From JAZKDW01 sp040387375 (GTDB taxonomy: Bacteria > Pseudomonadota > Gammaproteobacteria > Burkholderiales > Burkholderiaceae_D): DNA of 64,000 nucleotides. The notes beneath the pieces were generated by a model that saw nothing but the letters and a program-made list of their open reading frames with translations, ran no database searches and was not told where the DNA came from. Where the stretch lies: positions 35,012 to 99,011 of the forward strand of contig JAZKDW010000056.1 of assembly GCA_040387375.1 (NCBI GenBank). The letters run 5' to 3'. Positions 17,988 to 26,379 of this stretch are shown in pieces (within the stretch, counting starts at the first letter, position 1; each line of letters opens with the position of its first letter). Made by a program: the position numbers and the translations under genes.

Positions 17988-19115
17988 TCATCGGCTACCG
18001 CGCAGACGATACAGCGCATTGATCGCCGGCCGCAACACGACACTCTCTTCACGCCCGGCCTTTTCCCTCAGCCAGGCTTTCGCCTGGCGCCAGCATCCAC
18101 GCGCCGCCATGGTCAATGCCAGGTCGCAGCACAGCAGGACATGCGTGCGGGAGCGATACACAACCAGGCATTCAAGGTCGCGCTCCACGCCCAGAAGCCG
18201 GTATTTGTACGCATACTGGCCCCACAAGAAATGATACTCCTTGCCGGCGCGGGCGATACACTCGCAGATCGTCAGGTAGCTGCACAGCGTACCCAGCCGG
18301 TAGTTGTCATATGCGGAATCATGGGCAACCGCCTCCAGAAAATAATTCGACCCGACGCAGTAATTGATGGAACCGCCGCACACCCTGCCGTCAATCGTTG
18401 CGACACCAACAAAACCGCACGCCTTCACGAGCGCGATGATTTTCCGCGTTTGCACATCATCAAAGCCCGAGACCTTGCCCTTGGCCGCCATCCGCGCCCT
18501 GTTCAGCCGAATGATCGCATGGATGGACTCCTCGTCCACCTCGTCCCTGACATAGGTCTGGAAGCGGAAGGACGGCACACTGCGCCGCAGCTTGTTGAGA
18601 TAACGATGTATGTAACTGCGCGTGGACTTGCCGAGGCGGGCCAGATATTCCTGTTCCGTGTCAGGCAAGGTCAGGACGATGTCTTCAAGATAAACTGAAC
18701 GCTGAAAGGGAAATGCCAGGCGCCGGACATCCGTCTGTATTGCGCGGAACGAAATCGTGTTGACGTTCCTCAGCGAGGAAAAAATGTAACCGGCAAATCG
18801 CGATGCCTCGTCTTCTCCGACTTCCATGCCTTCGTTAATTACGCGTACCCGTCCTTTCTCATGCAGGAACAGGAACAGCGTAATGATATTGCTGCCGCTG
18901 CGTACGACGTAGGTGCAGACATTGGTCAGCGCATCGTGCAATCTGAGTTGCGGCAGTGATGAAAAGACATTGCCGTACAACCGGTCCAGCTCAGCCTCAA
19001 CGAAGGAAGGCACTTCATTATCATGACATGAGATCGAAATGTGATCCGCTTGCATTGTTGTATCCGGCACGTTGACCAATCTGGACATTAAGCCAGCCAG
19101 GGCATATGGACACAT
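17988..19115 (-). CDS. GNAT/FemAB-like acetyltransferase-fold protein (BioF2-like domain)
   Basis: A 375-residue protein. The central and C-terminal parts fit the FemAB/BioF2-like acyltransferase fold: SVYLEDIVLTLP, YLARLGKSTRSYIHRYLNKL, and GFVGVATIDGRVCGGSINYCVGSNYFLEAVAHD with YDNYRLGTLCSYLTI, the acyl-CoA-binding part of GNAT enzymes. Relatives act in cell-envelope or polysaccharide modification, but the substrate is unknown. Possible starts are ATGs at 19115, 19088 and 19055; none has a strong ribosome site, so the N-terminus is uncertain. It is convergent with the DUF4124 gene. The 145 bases upstream show no gene. Confidence 0.7.
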   Translation of the reverse strand: MCPYALAGLMSRLVNVPDTTMQADHISISCHDNEVPSFVEAELDRLYGNVFSSLPQLRLHDALTNVCTYVVRSGSNIITLFLFLHEKGRVRVINEGMEVGEDEASRFAGYIFSSLRNVNTISFRAIQTDVRRLAFPFQRSVYLEDIVLTLPDTEQEYLARLGKSTRSYIHRYLNKLRRSVPSFRFQTYVRDEVDEESIHAIIRLNRARMAAKGKVSGFDDVQTRKIIALVKACGFVGVATIDGRVCGGSINYCVGSNYFLEAVAHDSAYDNYRLGTLCSYLTICECIARAGKEYHFLWGQYAYKYRLLGVERDLECLVVYRSRTHVLLCCDLALTMAARGCWRQAKAWLREKAGREESVVLRPAINALYRLRGSR

Positions 19116-19260
19116 GACCAGTAAGCGGCAAGATGGTCAGGATTTCCATTACCTCTCTTTGATCATCCGGTCAGTCATAGTTCACCTCGCTGGAAGCGGC
19201 CCGCGCGCTTCATTGCGGCAGCACAAACGGTCCGTTCGCCGGGGTCATGCACCGGATCCA

Positions 19261-22200
19261 TTATTGATTCCGGATCTCAACGACATGCCTGGTCCGGCTG
19301 AGCCTGTCATTCAACATTGCTTCCAGCTTAGCCATTTCCCGTTCCGGATCAATCCACCAGTCGGTCGACCATATCCGGTGCAAGCTCCAGCCCAATCCTT
19401 CCAGAACAAGTTGCCGCAAGCGGTCGCGGTCGCGTGCGGTCGGCAATGAATGATAGCTGGCACCGTCGCATTCGACGCCCAGCAGGTAGGTGCCCGGCTC
19501 ATCCGGATGCACGATGCCTATATCGAGGCGGTAGCCGGAGCAACCGACCTGCGGATGCACGGTCCAGCCCTTGTCACGCAAGGCGCACATCACTTCCGCT
19601 TCAAACGCGCTGTCCGGCTCCTGCCCGCCCGGCGGCGTTTGCTCCGCCGGCACACGCGCGCCGCGCTGCGCAAACTCGAGATAATTTTTCAGGTCGACCA
19701 CACCGGCGGCGCGCGTGCGCGAAAGGTCGATATCGTCGGGCCGGATGGAACTGAAAATCGTGACCCCGACGCGGGCGCGGGTGATCGCGACGTTCAGTCG
19801 CCGCTGCCCGCCTTCGCGGTTCAGCGGGCCGAAGTTCATCGGCATGCGGCCCGAGATATCCTTGCCATAGGCGATCGAAAACAGGATCAGATCCCGCTCG
19901 TCACCCTGCACATTTTCCAGATTCTTGACGAACAGCTTTTCCGCTCCATGGCCGGCAATCCGCTGTTCCAGCTCAGGGGATTTGCGCAGCTCTTCCTCCA
20001 GCAGCGTTTCAATCAGGCGTTGCTGCGTCTGGTTGAACGTGACGATACCCATGGTCAGATGACGCCGCAGGTCATCCGCAAAATGCGCAAGCACGGCGGC
20101 GACTACCGCATCGGCTTCGGCCCGGTTGGTCCGCGTCGCGCCGCGGTCGTATATGCCGGCCACCATCTGCAGACGCACCGCGCTATCATGCGTGACCGGC
20201 GACGGAAACGTGATCAGGCGCGAATCGTAATAGCGCTGGTTCGAGAAGGTGATCAGGCTTTCGTGGCGGCTGCGGTAATGCCATTCGAGGCGCAAGGCCG
20301 GCAGTCCGGCGCCCAGGCATTCGTCGAGTATGCTTTCCAGATCGTGCACGGGCCCGTCTTCCGATCCATCGGCGCCGGATTCATCATCATCGTCAGAGCG
20401 GTTGAAGAAGCTGGTCGGCGGCAGTTGTTTTGGATCGCCGACAACCACCAGCTGCTTGCCGCGCGCAATCGCTCCCACCGCATCCCATACCAGGATCTGC
20501 GAAGCCTCGTCGAACACGACAAGATCGAAACTGGAATGGGCCGCATCCAGGTATTGCGCGACCGACAGCGGCGACATCAGCAGGCAGGGCTTGAGTCTTG
20601 GCAGCAGCGTCGGTATGCCATGCACCAGCTTGCGCACCGGCAGATGCGCTTTTTGCTTGGCCAGTTCGCGCAATACCAACGCCATTTCGGCGTCCGGTTT
20701 CTGCCCGGCGAGCACGCGCGGCACTTTTGCGGCCAGCAGCGCGGTTATGGTTTGCTGCGTCAATTGCTGGAAACGCTCGTCGGTCTGCCTGAATTCCCGA
20801 ATCTTGCGATCATGATCGGCGCTCGAGAAATTGCGCAGCACCGGCTCGCGGTCGGTCACCGCCTTGAGCCACCACACCTGGTAGGAATATTCGGCATACG
20901 CAGCCAGGTCGGTTATGCCGACCCGCTCCTGTTCCAGCGCGGCGACCACCTCCCCCAGTCCGGACCGTAGCGCCTGCGCCTGCAACTGGCGGAACTTGCA
21001 CCAGATGCGCAGCCAGCGGCGCGCCACATGCCATTCGCCGACCGCCGCGCGCACGCGACCGGTCAGCCCCGCCGAATGCCTGTCGCCGGCCAGCGCCGGC
21101 CCGGCCGCCGACAGGTCCGCTGCCGTTTGCAGCCGCAGCCTGCAGTCGCGCCATGCCTCGCGAAACGCCGCCAGTTGCATGCCAATCAAACCCTGCGCAC
21201 TGCGCTGTTCGCTTGCCAGCGCCCGCCAGCGCTGCACCAGCACCTCGCTGGCAATGGATGGATCGGCGGCACTGAAACGCGCCAGCACATCGGCAAACGA
21301 CTGCGCCCATTTTTCATGACGCGCCACCGCGGCCCAGTCCGTTTGCGGGCCCTGGTATTCCGCGCCCAGCCATGCTGCGGCCTGGTCTTGCGTGGCGGCG
21401 AGCGCCCGGTCTTCGGCATTCAAACCGCGCAGCGCATCCAGCGCGAAGTCCATGTCGGACGCCAGCGGCCGCTGCCGGTTCTGGGTATACATTGCCAGCC
21501 GGGCGCGGACGGCGCGCATCGCGAACCAGCGTTTCGGCCACCACGCGAGCGAGGCCAAGCTCCACGACTGCGCCAGCTGTTCGCCATCAGCCTCCGCAAT
21601 AGCGGAGACGAAACCACGCGCGGACAAACCTTCCCAGTACGCCTGACGGCGTTCGCCATGCTCCCGCAGGCGCTGCAAGGCGCTGCGCATCGCCACATCG
21701 CCGGCAAGCGCGGCCAGGCCGGCCGGAACGGCCGGCGCCTGCAGCAACACCTCGGCCAGCCCGTCGACCGCCTCGAGCAGAGCCGATGACGGCGCCTGCA
21801 GCGCCAGGCCGAGAGCCGGTTCGAGCGCGTGCGCCGCTTGTTCCACCTGCGCGCAGGACTGTTCCAGTTGTCCGGCTGCCGCCAGCAGCTTTTCCTGCCA
21901 GTCATTGGACCATTCCTCGTGCCACACCATCGATAGCGGATGACCCTGCATCTCGCCCAGTTCGCCCGCCACCGATTGCATGCTGCGCACCAGTTCGCGC
22001 AAACGCTCGAGTTCAGTGCGGTCATGCGTGCCGGGATCGCTCCAGGGCATGACCGCCGGTGTCCATCTCTTGTGCCGGATCGCCAGGTCCGTCGCATCGC
22101 GCACCGTCAGCCCGTTCGGATAGCGGCGATGCAGCGCCCGCACCAGATCGTTCAGGTCTGCCCGCAAGGCGCCCAGCCGGGCCGCTTCCCGCATCCAGTC

Positions 22201-24540
22201 CTCTTCGCTGAACCGGCCCGAGACATCCATTGCCGCGCGCAGCTGCGCCAGGACTTCCGCCTTCTTTGCCTTCGCCGAATGCAGCTGCAGGCAAAAGGGA
22301 CCGAGCCCGATCGCGTTGAGACGCCGTTGCACGACATCCAGCGCCGCCATTTTTTCCGAAACGAACAGCACCGATTTTCCCTGTCCGAGAAAGTGCGCGA
22401 TCAGGTTGGTGATGGTTTGCGACTTGCCTGTCCCCGGCGGCCCCTCCAGCGCAAAATCGTGTCCCGCACCGGCGCGGCTGATTGCGTTCAGTTGCGACGA
22501 ATCGGCCAGCAATGGCGTCAGCAGGTTTTGCGGCGCATGGCGTTCGTCCATGTCGTCGCGCCCGGCCAGGTCCTCGCTGCCGCCGATCGCTTCATGCGGC
22601 CGTTCGATCAGGTGATTGACCACGCGGTTTTTCCGCAGCTGCGCGGTGCGGTCCTGCAGATCCTTCCACATCAGGAATTTTGTGAATGAAAAAATGCCGA
22701 GGTAGACATCCTCGATCACTTCCCAGCGCGGGATGTCATTGATGGCCAGCCGGATGACTTGCCAGATGGCGGCCACGTCGACGCCATTGCCATCGGCCGG
22801 CAGCACATCGAGTCCCTTGAGCGTGAGCTGGAATTTTTCACGCAGCAACTGGATCAGCGTCGGGTTGATGATGGTTTCATCGTCGTGCCGCCGGATCGAA
22901 TAGCCGGTGCGCACCGATTGCCGCGTGAGCGTCACCGGCACCAGCAGGATCGGCGCCGTCAGGATGCGTTCCGCCCTTTCGTCCTCGGTCCAGCGCAAGA
23001 AGCCCAGCGCCAGGTAAAGTGTGTTGGCGCCGCCTTCCTCGAGGCCGAGCCGCGCCGCGCTATAAATTTCATACAGTTGGGCATCGAGCTTTTTCGCATC
23101 CGCCAGCGCCAGCAGTTCATGCATCTGCATGGCCTGGCTGGCCAACGCCGCAAGCGGATCCTCGCTGCCGCGCCGCGCGCTGATTGCGGCGGCGCGCGGA
23201 TCGCTGCCATCGATGGGCGGCGGCATTGGCCGGAACTTCCACTCCTTGCCGTCCGACAGCACATCTTCAAGATGGCCTGGGTCCGGCACCCGCAAGGGCA
23301 GCATGACTTTGGTCGGCCTGAAGTTGATCAGCCTGTTGCGCAAGGTCAGATCGAGCAGCTTCGATTTCCAGCGCGCCACCCGTCCATCGGCGGTTTCCAC
23401 CGGCAGGTCGTCGGCGTCGAGGCCGATGGTATCTGCCTGCAGCAACGGCAGCACCGGCGGCGGTTCCACCGCGGGAGCGTAGGGCGGCTCGGGCTCCGGT
23501 TCCAGCTCCCGATCCGGCAGGCTGCGTGATGGCAAGGGACGAATCTGCTCGAGACGGGCGCGCCGGATATCGATCGCATAGAGAAATTCTTCTTCATCCT
23601 GCAGCAGATCCAGCCCGCGTTCACATGCGAGGCGCAGTGATGCGGGCGGACGCTGGGTCAGCAAGGTGGTTTCAAACACCAGCAGTTCACCGCTGGCGAC
23701 GCGCTTGCGCAGCGCCTGTCCATCGTCGAAGACGGCGGTAGGCAAGCTGCTGTTGATCAGCCAGCAGCCCGCCCACGCATGCCCCTTCCTGAGCAGCACC
23801 AGCGGATTGAGTCCAGCCTGTTCCAGGCAGGACATCAGCAGCATGCTTGAATCCAGGCAGGTCGCCACCCGGCCCGCCAGGATGCGGTCCGGTGTCCGTA
23901 TCTTCTGGCCATCGGCGCCGAACGACGCCGGCGGCTCGGCATATTGCAGGCCGAGCGTGCCGGCCGCGCTGTAAATTGCGGAGATCTGGGCCCACGCATC
24001 TTCCCGGTTCCTGGACTGGTAACCGTTCATGAACTGGCCATTGCCTGCCTTGGCCAGCAACTCGCCGGCCTGAAACATCAGGCGGTCGATCACCGGGTTG
24101 TTGGGTAATGAAAAGGCCGCCAGTAATTCGGGAAGCGCCCTGGTTCCGGCCCATTGGTCGTAGGCCAGCACATCGACCGGCCTGTCGATCGCGGCTGCTT
24201 CAACACCGTTGATCATGACCTGGAAAATTATCCGGCCACGTTCGGCCTCGTTCAGTTCCGCAAGGTAGCGGTGCGAAAACTTCAGGTCCGGCGCGTCGAT
24301 TCTTCTTGTCTCATGTTCATCGAGATGATCAAGGCGCAAGGTCAGGTTTTCGGCAAAGGCAGGCTCACAACGGATCCGGACGTCGATGTCGCGCAGCGTC
24401 CCGCCGCTCATGTTCCTGATGGAACAGCTGCGTACCAGAGGCACCTTGTTCTGACAGGAAGCGTAGTTGACAGTAGGGTCGACCTGCACCTCGATCTGCA
24501 ACGACGGTGCCGGCTGCAAAACCTCAATTGAATCCGGCAA
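19261..24540 (-). CDS. Giant DUF4011-SF1 helicase-Vsr/REase protein, candidate anti-phage gene
   Basis: A 1759-residue multidomain protein. In order: an Ig-like beta domain (about 15-125); a transglutaminase-like segment with Cys228 (RVATCLDSSML), His254 (RKGHAWAG) and a following acidic strand; the DUF4011 hallmark KLLDLTLRNRLINF (about 394-407); Walker A EGPPGTGKS (699-707); a long helical insert; Walker B VVFDEASQ with VVVGDPKQLPP; LEWHYRSRHE; VQGDERD; LNVAITRAR; and a C-terminal PD-(D/E)XK/Vsr-type nuclease (YRLDIGIV, Asp1673, and LGVECDG, Glu1691). The start is TTG with GGGAGG 4 bases upstream; no ATG occurs before residue 44. The helicase-nuclease architecture with DUF4011 is one I recall among predicted phage-defence genes. 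It stands alone, without recognisable partners. Confidence 0.85.
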   Translation of the reverse strand: MPDSIEVLQPAPSLQIEVQVDPTVNYASCQNKVPLVRSCSIRNMSGGTLRDIDVRIRCEPAFAENLTLRLDHLDEHETRRIDAPDLKFSHRYLAELNEAERGRIIFQVMINGVEAAAIDRPVDVLAYDQWAGTRALPELLAAFSLPNNPVIDRLMFQAGELLAKAGNGQFMNGYQSRNREDAWAQISAIYSAAGTLGLQYAEPPASFGADGQKIRTPDRILAGRVATCLDSSMLLMSCLEQAGLNPLVLLRKGHAWAGCWLINSSLPTAVFDDGQALRKRVASGELLVFETTLLTQRPPASLRLACERGLDLLQDEEEFLYAIDIRRARLEQIRPLPSRSLPDRELEPEPEPPYAPAVEPPPVLPLLQADTIGLDADDLPVETADGRVARWKSKLLDLTLRNRLINFRPTKVMLPLRVPDPGHLEDVLSDGKEWKFRPMPPPIDGSDPRAAAISARRGSEDPLAALASQAMQMHELLALADAKKLDAQLYEIYSAARLGLEEGGANTLYLALGFLRWTEDERAERILTAPILLVPVTLTRQSVRTGYSIRRHDDETIINPTLIQLLREKFQLTLKGLDVLPADGNGVDVAAIWQVIRLAINDIPRWEVIEDVYLGIFSFTKFLMWKDLQDRTAQLRKNRVVNHLIERPHEAIGGSEDLAGRDDMDERHAPQNLLTPLLADSSQLNAISRAGAGHDFALEGPPGTGKSQTITNLIAHFLGQGKSVLFVSEKMAALDVVQRRLNAIGLGPFCLQLHSAKAKKAEVLAQLRAAMDVSGRFSEEDWMREAARLGALRADLNDLVRALHRRYPNGLTVRDATDLAIRHKRWTPAVMPWSDPGTHDRTELERLRELVRSMQSVAGELGEMQGHPLSMVWHEEWSNDWQEKLLAAAGQLEQSCAQVEQAAHALEPALGLALQAPSSALLEAVDGLAEVLLQAPAVPAGLAALAGDVAMRSALQRLREHGERRQAYWEGLSARGFVSAIAEADGEQLAQSWSLASLAWWPKRWFAMRAVRARLAMYTQNRQRPLASDMDFALDALRGLNAEDRALAATQDQAAAWLGAEYQGPQTDWAAVARHEKWAQSFADVLARFSAADPSIASEVLVQRWRALASEQRSAQGLIGMQLAAFREAWRDCRLRLQTAADLSAAGPALAGDRHSAGLTGRVRAAVGEWHVARRWLRIWCKFRQLQAQALRSGLGEVVAALEQERVGITDLAAYAEYSYQVWWLKAVTDREPVLRNFSSADHDRKIREFRQTDERFQQLTQQTITALLAAKVPRVLAGQKPDAEMALVLRELAKQKAHLPVRKLVHGIPTLLPRLKPCLLMSPLSVAQYLDAAHSSFDLVVFDEASQILVWDAVGAIARGKQLVVVGDPKQLPPTSFFNRSDDDDESGADGSEDGPVHDLESILDECLGAGLPALRLEWHYRSRHESLITFSNQRYYDSRLITFPSPVTHDSAVRLQMVAGIYDRGATRTNRAEADAVVAAVLAHFADDLRRHLTMGIVTFNQTQQRLIETLLEEELRKSPELEQRIAGHGAEKLFVKNLENVQGDERDLILFSIAYGKDISGRMPMNFGPLNREGGQRRLNVAITRARVGVTIFSSIRPDDIDLSRTRAAGVVDLKNYLEFAQRGARVPAEQTPPGGQEPDSAFEAEVMCALRDKGWTVHPQVGCSGYRLDIGIVHPDEPGTYLLGVECDGASYHSLPTARDRDRLRQLVLEGLGWSLHRIWSTDWWIDPEREMAKLEAMLNDRLSRTRHVVEIRNQ

Positions 24541-24579
24541 GACGCCTCCCTGTCGTGTATTGATTGACCTGCAATTGCG

Positions 24580-25098
24580 CTAATCGCGATCGTCTGCCTG
24601 GGCTGGCATGACCGGGCGCGCCGTGCCGGTTTTTTTGGCAAATCGCAAAAACAGCAGGATCAGCAGGGCAAAAAAGGTTCCCAGTATCGCTGTCGATTCG
24701 CGGCCCATCCCGGCGGCAATGCCGATTGCCGCCGTCAGCCACACGCTTGCGGCAGTCGTCAGGCCGATCACTTCCTGATCGCGATTGAGCTTGATGATCG
24801 CGCCGGCGCCGAGAAAGCCGATGCCCGCGATGACCCCCTGCAGCACTCTGGTCATGTCGTTCAGCGGCGTGCCCGCATGCAATGGCACCAGCACGAATAG
24901 CGCCGACCCCAGTGCCACCAGCATGTGCGTGCGGAACCCGGCCGATGAGCCGGATGTCTCGCGCTCGTACCCGAGGATACCGCCCAATACGATCGCCATG
25001 CCGAGCCTGACGCAGATGCGGGTCAGCTCCGCAAGATCGGGGACATCGGAAAATTCATGTTGTATTGTTGACCAGACTTCCATCCATCCTTCTGCCAT
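24580..25098 (-). CDS. MgtC/SapB family inner-membrane protein
   Basis: A 172-residue protein with four to five membrane helices and the MgtC signature GGILGYERETSGSSAGFRTHMLVALGS (conserved Arg/Glu pair), then GVIAGIGFLGAGAII and GLTTAASVWLTAAIGIAAG. Family members are linked to growth at low magnesium and to control of ATP synthase; many chromosomal copies have unknown roles. The ATG at 25098 has GGGAG 6 bases upstream, so it is preferred over an upstream TTG. It is about 40 bases upstream of the DUF4011 gene on the same strand, with no sign that the two work together. Confidence 0.9.
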   Translation of the reverse strand: MAEGWMEVWSTIQHEFSDVPDLAELTRICVRLGMAIVLGGILGYERETSGSSAGFRTHMLVALGSALFVLVPLHAGTPLNDMTRVLQGVIAGIGFLGAGAIIKLNRDQEVIGLTTAASVWLTAAIGIAAGMGRESTAILGTFFALLILLFLRFAKKTGTARPVMPAQADDRD

Positions 25099-25197
25099 GA
25101 GGTCTCCCGCGTGATTCTCAAGTGCAGGAGTATCCCATAAGCCAGCATGCAGTTGTGACTGCGCAATGACCGCAGGCAATCAGTGGATGCAAGGAAC

Positions 25198-26145
25198 TTA
25201 GGCGCTCGCCTCGTTCAAGCGCTCGCTGGCAGCCGGCTCCAGCTGCAGGAAGGCAGCAGCCATCAGTTCGTCAAGTTGGTCCGGCGTGGTAGCACTTGCG
25301 ATCGCTGCCGTAATGCCGGGCCGGGCCATCAGCCAGGCCAGTGCAACAGTCGCCGGCGTTGCATTGGCTTGTTTTGCGACTTCATCGAGTGCGTCAAGAA
25401 TGCGAAATCCGCGCTCGTTCAGATATTTTCCCACCGCGCGGCCGCGCACGCTTTTGCCCAGATCTTTCTCCGAACGATATTTCCCGGCGAGGAAACCGCT
25501 TGCCAACGAGTAGTAGCTGATCACACCGATACCCTGTTCAATGCACACTGGTTCGAGCGTGCTTTCGTATTCCTCGCGCTCAAGCAGATTGTATTGGGTC
25601 TGCAGGCTTTCATAACGCGGATAACCATGCTTCTCACTGATCCGCAGCGCTTCAAGCAGGCGCTCCGCGCTGGTATTCGAGGCCCCGATCACGCGCACTT
25701 TTCCCTGCCTCACGAGTTCTCCGTACGCATCCAGCGTTTCCTCCAGCGGCGTGTCGCGATCATCAATGTGCGACTGGTAAAGATCGATGTAATCGGTTTG
25801 CAGGCGTTTTAGCGAATCCTCGGCCGCACGCACGATATAAGCCTTGCGGAGTCCCTTCCGGTCGGGCGCCATTTCCATCCCTACCTTGCTGGCAATGATG
25901 ACCTCGTGGCGCTTGCCGCTGCGCTTGAGCCATTTGCCGATGATGGTCTCGGACTCGCCGCCGGTGTGACCCGGCGCCCATGTCGAGTACACATCGGCAG
26001 TGTCAATCAAATTGAAATCCGACCCGACAAACTTGTCCAGCAGCGCGAACGAGCTGGTCTCGTCCGCAGTCCAGCCAAATACATTGCCGCCGAATGCCAA
26101 CGGCGAAACCTGCAGTTCCGAACGTCCCAATTTACGCTTGTCCAC
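25198..26145 (-). CDS. Aldo/keto reductase
   Basis: A 315-residue NADPH-dependent aldo/keto reductase (TIM barrel). The catalytic tetrad is visible as Asp in LIDTADVYS, Tyr in the same motif, Lys in IIASKVGME and His in LYQSHIDDRD. The NADP region is GITAAIASATTPDQL near the end. It belongs to the general-stress/YghZ-like oxidoreductases; the substrate is unknown. I chose a GTG at 26145 because AGGAG stands 6 bases upstream and the conserved KRKLGRSELQVSPL begins there. ATGs at 26166 and 26208 lack a ribosome site. It is divergent from the PAS-GGDEF-EAL gene. Confidence 0.9.
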   Translation of the reverse strand: MDKRKLGRSELQVSPLAFGGNVFGWTADETSSFALLDKFVGSDFNLIDTADVYSTWAPGHTGGESETIIGKWLKRSGKRHEVIIASKVGMEMAPDRKGLRKAYIVRAAEDSLKRLQTDYIDLYQSHIDDRDTPLEETLDAYGELVRQGKVRVIGASNTSAERLLEALRISEKHGYPRYESLQTQYNLLEREEYESTLEPVCIEQGIGVISYYSLASGFLAGKYRSEKDLGKSVRGRAVGKYLNERGFRILDALDEVAKQANATPATVALAWLMARPGITAAIASATTPDQLDELMAAAFLQLEPAASERLNEASA

Positions 26146-26379
26146 TTCTTTCTCCTGATCGATCATGAAAGGAAGGCTGCGGGAATCATCCGCCAATAGC
26201 CCATGCATTTAGTGTAGTCGGTACTTGAGCGCGCTGCAGATGATGGTTGGCGGGCCCAGGCCCGACGAGGATATAACGTACGCCAGCTGAATTTTTCCAG
26301 CGGTTCCGATGTCAAATCTGACTGGTTTTCGACCCTTGCACATGATGAACGAAAGCCTTTGGTTTCGGCGTGAACACCA

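Noticed and set aside
19450..20970. 506-codon plus-strand open frame
   Set aside because: It lies wholly opposite the nuclease and helicase end of the DUF4011 gene and has the composition of a GC-rich antisense shadow.
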